Shown in pieces: positions 17,201 to 23,639 of a stretch of 64,000 nucleotides of DNA (within the stretch, counting starts at the first letter, position 1; every line of letters starts with the position of its first letter). The position numbers were made by a program, and so were the translations under genes. Source of the DNA: Gemmatimonadota bacterium (GTDB lineage Bacteria > Gemmatimonadota > Gemmatimonadetes > Gemmatimonadales > Gemmatimonadaceae); NCBI GenBank assembly GCA_016719105.1, contig JADKAQ010000004.1:62001-126000 (forward strand), written 5' to 3'. The notes below the pieces were generated by a model. It saw only the letters and a program-made list of their open reading frames with translations, did no database searches and was not told where the DNA came from.

Positions 17201-17755
17201 AGGTGCAATACCGGCCGGGAGGTCGAGCGTGAAGACGCCGTGCACGTCGCCGAACTTGTCGGTCAGGAGGCGCCGGAAGCGCAGGGCCACGCCGTCGCTT
17301 CCCCGCACGCTCCACGTGTCGGCGTCGGTGGTGGGCTGCGCCAGGGCGAATCGGTGCGCCCCGTTCACCGTCACCCAGAAGCGCACCGGCGACTGACCGG
17401 GGTCGGCGACATCCATCGCCGCCAGAAAGCTCACCTGCCGAGGCGCGTCGCCGCTCGCCACCACCGGCGCCGTGGTCCACCGCGCTGCATTGGTGCTGTC
17501 CAGCGACCGCACCAGAAGCGACGCGCGGGCCGTGGGGTGCGCGGAGTGATAGCCGAACGATTCGCCGCGCAGGGTGGCGGCGTAGCCGTCGGTGATCCCC
17601 GGCGGGAGGGTGCCAAGTGGCGTGGCGCCGGCGGCAGCGCTCCCTTGTGCCACCGCCCCCCGGCCCGCCGCCAGCGCGCTGGCGACGATCAGGAGGGCGG
17701 TTCGCGCGCGCCGGCCTGGGCCGGAAGAGGAGACCAGCGCGGTGCGGCGAAGCAT
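14219..17755 (-). CDS. Secreted GH38-like alpha-mannosidase-type glycoside hydrolase
   Basis: A 1178-residue exported protein (signal ALLIVASALAAGRGAVAQ). Residues about 60-300 are beta-rich accessory domains. The catalytic domain begins near residue 310 with VHLINHSHLDIGYTDVH, whose His and Asp correspond to the zinc ligands of GH38 enzymes. RFRWNVEGLWPLEGYL and TATSSDVPGFTWGM follow, the Asp of the latter being a candidate nucleophile. The second half has the beta domains typical of GH38 C-termini. A Gly/Ala/Ser-rich linker (about residues 700-730) separates the catalytic part from them. It is probably a periplasmic or secreted alpha-mannosidase or relative. The gene converges on the deoxyhypusine-synthase-like gene with 3 bp between stops. 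Confidence 0.8.
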   Translation of the reverse strand: MLRRTALVSSSGPGRRARTALLIVASALAAGRGAVAQGSAAAGATPLGTLPPGITDGYAATLRGESFGYHSAHPTARASLLVRSLDSTNAARWTTAPVVASGDAPRQVSFLAAMDVADPGQSPVRFWVTVNGAHRFALAQPTTDADTWSVRGSDGVALRFRRLLTDKFGDVHGVFTLDLPAGIAPVGQPVTLQVQGESVGRMSWFILYTVSMQPTVSAHAEQMLTREDGGLRQTVRLDAWHPFHATTMAIAVDGSFRVSARLEAGRATVRVNVPAVTTPTTVRIVATTATARADLGAVPIEPVVPREVHLINHSHLDIGYTDVHARVLDKHWRGLDSAMVYSERSRANPDWGRFRWNVEGLWPLEGYLATRPAADTARLLAAVRNGDLTLNALYANLMTGLSGSEELLRLTEYARRLRREHGLAITTATSSDVPGFTWGMVPALAQAGIRYLSSGPNYMPGPSYDGDRIGHTLAAWGDRPFWWMGPSGRDSVLVMVAGRGYSWAGGWPSGRISLDDANLMSEYMETLRSRGYPYEIVQVRVSIGGDNGFPDGRLADVVRQWNERFVSPRLVISSLPQLFATMERRYGATLPRLRGDLTGYWEDGAMSTAAEQVMTRASAARIVQAGTLASLRAVPLSSRDVSAAWRSVLLWSEHTWGADRSISEPDSPETLAQWALKRQFALDADSASRALLSRASGAGEAGSAGEASGDAGGAAKARTDGGDGATTPGVGVDLWNTHEFTVRGVTLVPPSLQLQGAVVTASGAPVWSQRLRDGSVAVLVPLAAMGATRLSAQRIGASSSGATPPPTLAGPTARPQPPRRAHEAATPARADGDSLWNGRVVVRIDSVTGAVASVRWRGRELVDRARGGWNRYRYVAGRDTSAARDAARPRLDVLDDGPLVATLRVTSDAPGAESLVRDVTLHAGDDAVRVVTRIDKRLVRDKEAVHLAFPLAVPGGVVRMEQGLAIVRPDVDQVDGANRNVYPVQRWLDASNADFGVTLVTPDLPLWQLNGLTAEAFKQPDGREAWLRRALPGTELVAYAMNNYWHTNFKADQPGPVTFRVTLVAHGPFDAAEATRAGLQASEPPLALPASAATTRLRFTLDNPRVIVSSIVPAADSRADLVRLWNPTHEPQRVALRFGDRGQRRIWRSSPDEERGPLAPTHVALPAMGSVTLRIERR

Positions 17756-17780
17756 CGCGGTCGCCGTCTCCGTACGCTGC

Positions 17781-18278
17781 CTAACGGGAGAAGACGAAGC
17801 GGTTGCCGGTCACCACGGCCGCGCCCCGCAGCAGGCTGATGTTGTTCGGGGTGTACGTCCCCACAAACATGGTGTCGGACTGCTGGACGAGCACCAGCGT
17901 CGTCCCGTTCCGGTGGAAGGGGCCGCGCAGCGTCGTCGTGCCGTTGGACGGCGTCGATCCGTTGACCGAACTGCGGATCGCGATCGAGAAGATGTAGCTC
18001 GAGTCGGTTCCCAGCGTGAGCGCCCCCTTCCGGATCTCGACGTTCGTGCCGTCGACGGTGAAGGTCGCGGGGATCGAGATGTCGTTCGCGCTGGCGAGGG
18101 TGTAGACCGTCCCGGGGCCGGTCACCGGCTCGGTGGTCGATACCCCGATGTCGGAGCCGCAGGCGGTGAGAAGCAGGGCGGCGATGAGCCGCGAGGGCCA
18201 GCGCGTAACGCTGTGCGTGGCGCGCTGCAGCGCATTCCGGTGTGCGCGCGGGGTCGGTCGGGAGTCGGTCTGCGGCAT
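17781..18278 (-). CDS. Small lipoprotein of unknown function
   Basis: A 165-residue protein. The N-terminus is basic, followed by a hydrophobic LIAALLLTAC with a lipobox (LTAC), then a mature beta-rich region with motifs such as TYTLASANDISIPATFTVDG and GTYTPNNISLLRG. The ATG at 18278 was selected because it gives a lipoprotein signal; longer in-frame sequence upstream has no coding character. The gene ends 25 bp before the start of the GH38-like gene on the same strand, so the two may form an operon. It is divergent from the gene at 18387. I do not recognise a family. Confidence 0.7.
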   Translation of the reverse strand: MPQTDSRPTPRAHRNALQRATHSVTRWPSRLIAALLLTACGSDIGVSTTEPVTGPGTVYTLASANDISIPATFTVDGTNVEIRKGALTLGTDSSYIFSIAIRSSVNGSTPSNGTTTLRGPFHRNGTTLVLVQQSDTMFVGTYTPNNISLLRGAAVVTGNRFVFSR

Positions 18279-18386
18279 CGGAGGGATTCGGTATCGGGGA
18301 TACTCAGGACAAGCAAGTGACCCGCAACTCTCGCGGCAACCCCGCACGCCGCTGCACATTGGGCCGACTTCCGCATCCGTATCCCT

Positions 18387-20315
18387 GTGAACAGCGACAC
18401 GCCAACGCCGTCCTCCCCCGACTCCCCCCCGGAGTCGCCCGCCCCCCCACCGTCCGAGCCCCAGGGCCCCCCCGCGCGTCGCCCCCCGGGGCGCGACGGC
18501 CTCATGATGGCCACGCCCAAGTGGATGATGTGGGCGTCCAACCTGGGCGCCGTCGTCACGGTGGCCGGGGGGATCTTCCTCGCGGTGCAGATCACGCACC
18601 GCCTGCGCACCCGCGTCATCCCCAAGCCGTTCCCCTCGCTGGCCCAGCTGGCCGACAGCCTGCGGCGCACCGCTCCGGCGATCGTGCAGGACACCGCGGG
18701 CGAGCGTGAGCGGGCAGCAGCCGCGCTCGCCCGCCCCCTCCGGCACACCATCGGCGGCGCCTCGCCCTCCGACTCGTTCCTGCGGGCCGGACAGGTCGCG
18801 CTGGGACGGGGGCGCCTGGGCGAGGCGCGTCGTGCCTTCGCCGCGGCCGAGCGTGATACGGCCAACGCCAGCGTCGCGTTAGGTTCGTCGCTCCTCGCGG
18901 CCTGGCGCCTCGATGAGGCGGGGGCGCGCCGCGCGCTGGCCCGCGCCTCGCGGCTGCGCGCCAGGCTCTCCCCGCCGGAGCGGCGCCTCCTCGAGGCACA
19001 CCAGCGCTGGATGGCCGGCGACATCCATGGCAGCGACTCGGTCTATCGCACCCTCCTGCTGGAGGTGAACGACGACCCGACGCTCTGGTATGCGGCGGCC
19101 TTCGTCCATCGCCACGACGGCGGCGTCATCGACTCGGCGCTCATCGCCTACGGCTCGCCGGTGGGGCGCTCGCTCGTCGACCAGCCGACGCGTCGCGTCT
19201 CGCACGTGGGGGCGATCCCGGCGCTCTGGCGTGTCTTGCAGCTGTCGCCCTTCCACGAGGCGGCGCGCCTCGAGCTCCTGCGCTTCGCCGCCCTGTACGA
19301 CGACCGCCGGCTGGCCAACTGGATCGGGTGGGGTTCCGAGCTGTACCAGATCGAGCCTGCCACGCGCCTCGCCATGCGCGCGATCGCTGCCGATGCCAAG
19401 CAGGACAGCTCGGCCTGGAAGGTCGTCTTGCGCCTGACGGCGGATGCCGCCGCGCGCGCTGGTACCTTGGCCCGCGCAGCCGCGGGGGACAGCGGCGCGA
19501 TCGCGCCGCCCGAGGTCATTACCGAACGCGACATCTTCGAGGTGTCACGCGCCCTCGCCACCTCGTCCGGGATCCTCAATCCGCTCTCGCTCTGGCACGC
19601 TGCCGAGCTCCTCCTCCCGCTCACCGACGCCTCGCAGCACTCCCCGGCGATCGTCGCCGCCGCCCATGCCTGGCGCGGTCAGATGCTCTTTGCCGTTACG
19701 CGCACGGTGTCGGCGCAGGAGGAGCTCCAAGCGGCGGCCGCGATCGATCCCTCGCTCGGCCTCCCGCTCGCGGCATGGACGGCCTGGCTGTCGTCGGGGA
19801 CCGACACGGCCACCCTCGCCTCGCTCCGCACCGCGCTCGAGCAGTGGAAGGCCACCGTCACCGCCGACGCCCCCCGCGACTGGCTCCACCCGCACCGGGG
19901 CATGGAACCGCACGTGCGCGCCTACGCCATCGGCTTGTTGAGCGCCGCCCTTGGCGACACCGTGCGGGTGAAGGCAGAGGCGGCGGCACTCGACCAGCTC
20001 CCCGCCATCGCCGGCGACACCGCCCTCGGGATGGTGATGGCCGCGGCGCTTCGCGGCGAGGTCGCGCTCGCCCGCAACGACTTCCCGGCGACGATCGCCG
20101 CCACCGCCAACGCCGAGGGGCTGCTCCCCCCGCTTTGGCGCGAACACTCGCCCTTCACCGGGCGCATCCACGCCCGCTACCGCCGGGCCTTCGCGCAGCA
20201 ACGCGCGTGGGAGAACGAGGGGGCGCGCATCGCCTTCGTCGCCTTCTTCTCGCCCACGGTCCCGGAGGTCGCCATCTACCGGCCGGCGCGCGGGAGATTC
20301 GACAACACGCCGTAG
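18387..20315 (+). CDS. Single-pass membrane protein with TPR-like helical repeats
   Basis: A 642-residue protein starting at GTG 18387. The N-terminal 38 residues are Pro/Ser-rich and cytoplasmic-looking. A transmembrane helix WASNLGAVVTVAGGIFLAVQI follows (about residues 48-68). The remaining roughly 570 residues are alanine-rich helices with TPR-like spacing (SFLRAGQVALGRGRLGEARRAFAAAER and similar), probably periplasmic. The general form resembles the tetratricopeptide sensor part of some regulators, but no kinase or DNA-binding domain is fused. The downstream hairpin at 20320-20369 is a likely terminator. The sequence gives no function; a scaffold for protein-protein contact is the usual role of such repeats. 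Confidence 0.7.
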   Translation: MNSDTPTPSSPDSPPESPAPPPSEPQGPPARRPPGRDGLMMATPKWMMWASNLGAVVTVAGGIFLAVQITHRLRTRVIPKPFPSLAQLADSLRRTAPAIVQDTAGERERAAAALARPLRHTIGGASPSDSFLRAGQVALGRGRLGEARRAFAAAERDTANASVALGSSLLAAWRLDEAGARRALARASRLRARLSPPERRLLEAHQRWMAGDIHGSDSVYRTLLLEVNDDPTLWYAAAFVHRHDGGVIDSALIAYGSPVGRSLVDQPTRRVSHVGAIPALWRVLQLSPFHEAARLELLRFAALYDDRRLANWIGWGSELYQIEPATRLAMRAIAADAKQDSSAWKVVLRLTADAAARAGTLARAAAGDSGAIAPPEVITERDIFEVSRALATSSGILNPLSLWHAAELLLPLTDASQHSPAIVAAAHAWRGQMLFAVTRTVSAQEELQAAAAIDPSLGLPLAAWTAWLSSGTDTATLASLRTALEQWKATVTADAPRDWLHPHRGMEPHVRAYAIGLLSAALGDTVRVKAEAAALDQLPAIAGDTALGMVMAAALRGEVALARNDFPATIAATANAEGLLPPLWREHSPFTGRIHARYRRAFAQQRAWENEGARIAFVAFFSPTVPEVAIYRPARGRFDNTP

Positions 20316-20319
20316 CGGG

Positions 20320-20369
20320 GGCGCCGCGAGGCCGGACGCGAGGCCGCGCGCCTTGCGGCCCGCGGCGCC
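20320..20369. terminator. GC-rich stem-loop between convergent genes
   Basis: GGCGCCGCGAGGCC (20320-20333) pairs with GGCCCGCGGCGCC (20357-20369) with a one-base bulge, just after the stop at 20315 and before the 3' end of the convergent MBL gene. There is no T run, so this is a positional inference. Confidence 0.5.
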
Positions 20370-20448
20370 GCCCGCGCGTCGGGGCGTGCGTGGCGCGGGG
20401 TACGACGCCGCCTAACGATCTCGTGCGATGTGGGCCGTGGGGGAGCCG

Positions 20449-21261
20449 TTAGGCACCCTCCCGCAGGATGGCCCGCACGAGGTTCGCCCGCGAGTATTCG
20501 CCGCGCGAGATGTGGTCGGTCCAGTCGCTGGGGCCCAGCACCTCGCGCACGATGCGCGCCGGCGGGATCCGCTCGCGCGCCATCGCGTCCACTCGGCCGA
20601 TGAGGTCCTCGGTCCAGGCGAGCTTGGCGCGAAGCGCCGACAACCCATCCGCGACAAGCCCCCGATGCGCGTCGAAGACGCGCGCCGGCGCCAGGGCCAC
20701 CACTCGCTGGAGGCTCTCGACCAGCCGTCGAGGTTCCTCGTACTCGTGCGCGACGCGCACCTTCACCCCGATGAACAGGTCGGCGGAGAACAGCGTGCCG
20801 GTCGAACTGTCCCACACCACCTGGTGCTCCGGCGAGTGCCCCGGCGTGTGGATCATCTCCAACCCCTCGGGGTCGAATGGGGTGACCGGAGAGGTGAGTG
20901 GGGGGGCGCTCCCCCAGGCAAAGCGTCGATAGAAGGCCAGCCGCTCGGGGGCCCGCGCGTACGCCAGCGTGTCGGGGTGCGCGGCGATCGGAATCCCGCG
21001 ACGCGCCGCCGCCGCGATGTTCCCCGCATGATCCTCATGAAAGTGCGACACGAGGATCCCCTGGAGCCGTTCACTCGCAAGCAGGCGCTCGACGTCGTCC
21101 CCAACCCCGGGAAAGCCGGTGTCGACGAGCATGCCGCGCACGAGAAAGGCGCTCACCGAGAAGCCGGCAAGGCGGCTGCGCCGATTCGACATCTCCACAC
21201 GAACCACGTCGCCGTGGCGCTCGGTCCGGATCATGGGGCGAAGTGTAGCCTCGGCAGCCAT
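20449..21261 (-). CDS. Metallo-beta-lactamase-fold hydrolase
   Basis: A 270-residue cytoplasmic MBL-fold protein. The metal site motif is SHFHEDHAGN (HxHxDH, about residues 90-99), followed by HTPGHSPEHQV (third His), the bridging Asp in LFSADLFIG, and a late DAHRG. The C-terminal third is an added helical domain (SALRAKLAWTEDLIGRVDAMARERIPP), as in glyoxalase-II-like and beta-lactamase-2-type hydrolases of thioesters, lactones or phosphodiesters. An ATG at 21234 is an equally good start. It is divergent from greA. Hydrolase class is firm; substrate is not. Confidence 0.87.
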   Translation of the reverse strand: MAAEATLRPMIRTERHGDVVRVEMSNRRSRLAGFSVSAFLVRGMLVDTGFPGVGDDVERLLASERLQGILVSHFHEDHAGNIAAAARRGIPIAAHPDTLAYARAPERLAFYRRFAWGSAPPLTSPVTPFDPEGLEMIHTPGHSPEHQVVWDSSTGTLFSADLFIGVKVRVAHEYEEPRRLVESLQRVVALAPARVFDAHRGLVADGLSALRAKLAWTEDLIGRVDAMARERIPPARIVREVLGPSDWTDHISRGEYSRANLVRAILREGA

Positions 21262-21270
21262 CCCCGAGAA

Positions 21271-21299
21271 TTGAATTCGCCGTGCATGCCGCTTAGCTT
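21271..21299 (+). promoter_or_regulatory. Candidate greA promoter
   Basis: TTGAAT (21271-21276) and TAGCTT (21294-21299) are separated by 17 bp, giving a moderate sigma-70-type match. They lie between the divergent MBL gene and greA. Transcription would start just before the leader hairpin at 21313. The TAGCTTCC string recurs before the ferredoxin gene at 51183. Confidence 0.4.
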
Positions 21300-21312
21300 C
21301 CCCGCTAGCGAC

Positions 21313-21351
21313 GCGCCCGGCCTCTCCTCCATGGCCGGGCGCTCCCCTTTT
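21313..21351 (+). terminator. Terminator-like hairpin in the greA leader
   Basis: A perfect 10-bp stem, GCGCCCGGCC (21313-21322) with GGCCGGGCGC (21333-21342), has a 10-base loop and is followed by TCCCCTTTTA. It sits in the greA 5' leader, 27 bases before the start codon, with no upstream plus-strand gene to terminate. It therefore looks like an attenuator of greA itself. Confidence 0.7.
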
Positions 21352-21368
21352 ATTGCCGGTAGGCTCCC

Positions 21369-21848
21369 ATGCTCGAAGCCCTCAAGCAGAAGCTTGGCGC
21401 CGAGGTCGAGAAGCTGCAGTACGAGCTCAACGTCACGCTTCCCAACGAGATCCGTCGGGCCGTCGAGATGGGCGACCTGCGCGAGAACTCGGAGTACAAG
21501 GCCGCCCTCGAACGGCAGCAGTTCGTGCAGGCCCGCCTGGGGCAGCTGCGCCTGCGCCTGAGCAAGCTCGCGCAGGTCGACATGTCCATGATTCCCTCCG
21601 ACCGCGTGGGCCTCGGCTCCAAGGTCATCGTCGAATGCCAGGACACCCGGGTCACCGAGTCGTATACGCTCGTCTTCGGCGATTCCGAGAACTTCGACGA
21701 GGGACAGGTGACCATGTCCTCGCCGATCGGCCGCGCCCTGATCAACAAGGCCGTGGGCGAGGTGGCCTTCCTCAAGCTCCCGGCGCGCACGCGCAAGCTC
21801 AAGATCGTCCAGCTCGTGACCATCCATCAGGTCGAGGAGATCGACTAG
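21369..21848 (+). CDS. greA: Transcription elongation factor GreA
   Basis: A 159-residue GreA/GreB-family protein. The N-terminal coiled coil (about residues 1-75) includes the hallmark tip GDLRENSEYKAA, whose acidic residues reach through the RNA polymerase secondary channel to stimulate transcript cleavage in backtracked complexes. The C-terminal FKBP-like domain includes MSSPIGRALINKAVGE, the conserved SPxGxALxGKxxGD-type motif with Asn in place of Gly and a final Glu in place of Asp. Length is normal. The leader carries a terminator-like hairpin (21313-21351), suggesting feedback by attenuation, as reported for the E. coli greA leader. A downstream hairpin at 21957-21989 is the probable true terminator. 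Confidence 0.95.
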   Translation: MLEALKQKLGAEVEKLQYELNVTLPNEIRRAVEMGDLRENSEYKAALERQQFVQARLGQLRLRLSKLAQVDMSMIPSDRVGLGSKVIVECQDTRVTESYTLVFGDSENFDEGQVTMSSPIGRALINKAVGEVAFLKLPARTRKLKIVQLVTIHQVEEID

Positions 21849-21956
21849 CCGCGACCGCGAAGCCGCGCTCGCGCGGATGGTCGCCGGCGCCAGACACGAT
21901 CCGTCGCCCGATTGTGCGCGGGCCTGTGGACGGCGGGCGAAAAACAGGCAATGATG

Positions 21957-21989
21957 ACGAGGCGGTCTCGCTCCGGCGGGCCGCCTCGT
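21957..21989 (+). terminator. Stem-loop downstream of greA
   Basis: ACGAGGCGG (21957-21965) pairs with CCGCCTCGT (21981-21989) around a 15-base loop, followed by TCCGTCG. Position after greA and before an unrelated secreted-protein gene supports a terminator. The 21849-22136 gap otherwise shows nothing recognisable. Confidence 0.5.
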
Positions 21990-22136
21990 TCCGTCGGAGC
22001 CGCCGCCTCGGCGTTCGGCGCCACCGGGACTCATGCTACTGCCCTGTCGCACGTCGCGCGCGAACCTCGCATGCCGAGTGGCACCCACCATTGGTTTCCG
22101 GGTACCACGAGCCACGACCCTTCACTCAGGTGCCAC

Positions 22137-22883
22137 ATGTCCGCCCTCGCTCGCGCTACCCGCACGCTGCTGTTTGGCTCGGCCTTCCTCGCAGCTGCTG
22201 GCACCGCGGGGGCCCAGACCATCGACGGCATCGTCGTCATCGGTGCCAACCAGCGCCCGGTGGCAACCACCAAGCTCGCCCTGCTCGATCGCAAGCAGGT
22301 CGTCCTCGACACCACCACCACCGATGTCTTCGGCGGCTTCACCTTCACCGCCAAGAAGCCCGGCAAGTATGCGCTGCTCGTCAGGCGCAAGGGTTACTAT
22401 CCGGTCGTGACCGAGACCTTCGAGCTGCTCAAGGACGAGACGCGCCGCGACACGATCTATATCACCGGCAAGTCGGCGGAGCTGAGCGTGAAGGAGGTGA
22501 TTGCCCTCGATGTGCGCCGGGTCTTCAGCTCGGCGTCGGGGGCCGGGTTCCAGCGGTTCCTCGGCCCCGATGAAATCGAGGAGCTGCGCGGGCACGCCTT
22601 CTCGCTCGGCGACCTCGTGCGGGATGGCCGGCTCGCCGGGCTTCAGTGGTACAACCCGCCCAGCGGCTGCCTTCGCTTCTCCGGTTCGTCGGGGTGCGCC
22701 CAGGTCTTCCTCGACGGCATCCCGGTCAACCTGCGCATCGACGCCATCTCGGCCAGCGACGTGGAGGCGATCGTGGCCTTTCGCGATATGGAACTGGGGG
22801 TGGCCGCCACCAGCCGCGGCGGATTCGACAACTCGCGCTTCGGCGCCGTCCTCGTCTACACGCGCCGCTTTTCGCCGCGGTAG
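22137..22883 (+). CDS. Secreted carboxypeptidase-regulatory / TonB-plug-like protein without barrel
   Basis: A 248-residue secreted protein (signal ending TAGAQ). Residues about 27-115 form a carboxypeptidase regulatory-like domain: TIDGIVVIGANQRPVATTKLALL, then GFTFTAKKPGKYALLVRRKGY. The C-terminal part resembles a TonB receptor plug: LGPDEIEEL, CAQVFLDGIPVNL, ISASDVEAIVAFRDMELG and closing FGAVLVYTRR. This is the N-terminal module order of SusC-like receptors, but the gene stops where the barrel should begin. Paired cysteines (SGCLRFSGSSGCA) interrupt the plug. Function unknown. It resembles the lipoprotein at 9927 in having a plug without a pore. The hairpin at 22913 is a likely terminator. 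Confidence 0.75.
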   Translation: MSALARATRTLLFGSAFLAAAGTAGAQTIDGIVVIGANQRPVATTKLALLDRKQVVLDTTTTDVFGGFTFTAKKPGKYALLVRRKGYYPVVTETFELLKDETRRDTIYITGKSAELSVKEVIALDVRRVFSSASGAGFQRFLGPDEIEELRGHAFSLGDLVRDGRLAGLQWYNPPSGCLRFSGSSGCAQVFLDGIPVNLRIDAISASDVEAIVAFRDMELGVAATSRGGFDNSRFGAVLVYTRRFSPR

Positions 22884-22912
22884 CCCCAACTATATGGTGA
22901 CGGGAGTGAGGT

Positions 22913-22943
22913 CGCGCGCCGGGGCTGGAACCTCCGGCGCGCG
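22913..22943 (+). terminator. GC-rich stem-loop after the plug-like gene
   Basis: A perfect 10-bp stem CGCGCGCCGG (22913-22922) with CCGGCGCGCG (22934-22943) around an 11-base loop, 30 bases after a stop codon. No T tract. Confidence 0.55.
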
Positions 22944-22985
22944 CGCCACGTAGGGCCCTCATCCTGAACCCCGCCGGAGTACGCC

Positions 22986-23609
22986 ATGTCAGCCTTTCGC
23001 CCGCTCGCCGTCCTCTTCGCAGCAAGCACTTTTGTCGTCGCCTGCTCGTCGGAGCGTGATGAGGGAGACGCCGTGGCAGGGGAGGCCGTCAGCGTCTCCG
23101 TCTCGACCGACACCGGCGACGCCGTCTCGCCGCCGGCGGCGGCCAGCGCCCCGGGCGAATCGAAGCCCTCGTTCGTGGAAGCGCCCAACGGCGCCGTCTC
23201 CATGCGCACGACCAACGGCGCGCTCGTCATGTCGCTGCGCCACGATTCGGTGGTCGTCGCCTTCTCCGACTCCATCAGCCGGCACGTGAAGGCGGAGTTG
23301 AAGAACGAGATGGCCAAGGACTCGTCCGAGAAGGACGGAGGGGCGTTTGCGGAGGTGATGAAGGGGGTGGTCGAGAAGTCCGTCTCCGCCGGCCTCTCCG
23401 AGGTCTTCGACAAGGCGCGTGGCTTCCCGGTGTCGGCTCTTCGCGGCATCGCGTACGAGCACGGGGCGATTCGCTTTGACTATGTCGAGAAGCCGACGTG
23501 GACCTTCGACAACTTCAAGACCGATGAGACGCCGCTCCTCGAGCAGTTCCATCCGGCCGACGCGGCGCGCTTCGTCGGGGCGGTGCGCGCTCGGCTCAAG
23601 CAGTCGTAG
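22986..23609 (+). CDS. Lipoprotein of unknown function
   Basis: A 207-residue protein with signal FRPLAVLFAASTFVVAC and lipobox VVAC (Cys about 20). An acidic and Ala/Ser/Pro-rich linker follows to about residue 60. The remaining region is mixed alpha/beta, with GAVSMRTTNGALVMSLRHDSVVVAFSDSISRHVKAEL, a lysine-rich helix and a C-terminal helical segment. I do not recognise the family. It follows the plug-like gene by about 100 bp with a terminator hairpin between, and converges on glpD. Envelope location is well supported; role is unknown. Confidence 0.65.
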   Translation: MSAFRPLAVLFAASTFVVACSSERDEGDAVAGEAVSVSVSTDTGDAVSPPAAASAPGESKPSFVEAPNGAVSMRTTNGALVMSLRHDSVVVAFSDSISRHVKAELKNEMAKDSSEKDGGAFAEVMKGVVEKSVSAGLSEVFDKARGFPVSALRGIAYEHGAIRFDYVEKPTWTFDNFKTDETPLLEQFHPADAARFVGAVRARLKQS

Positions 23610-23639
23610 CGCTCGGGCGTCGTCGGCCCGGGCGCGGCG

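Noticed and set aside
18291..18303. GTATCGGGGATAC as an operator in the 18279-18386 divergent gap.
   Set aside because: Only 5-base arms; likely to occur by chance.
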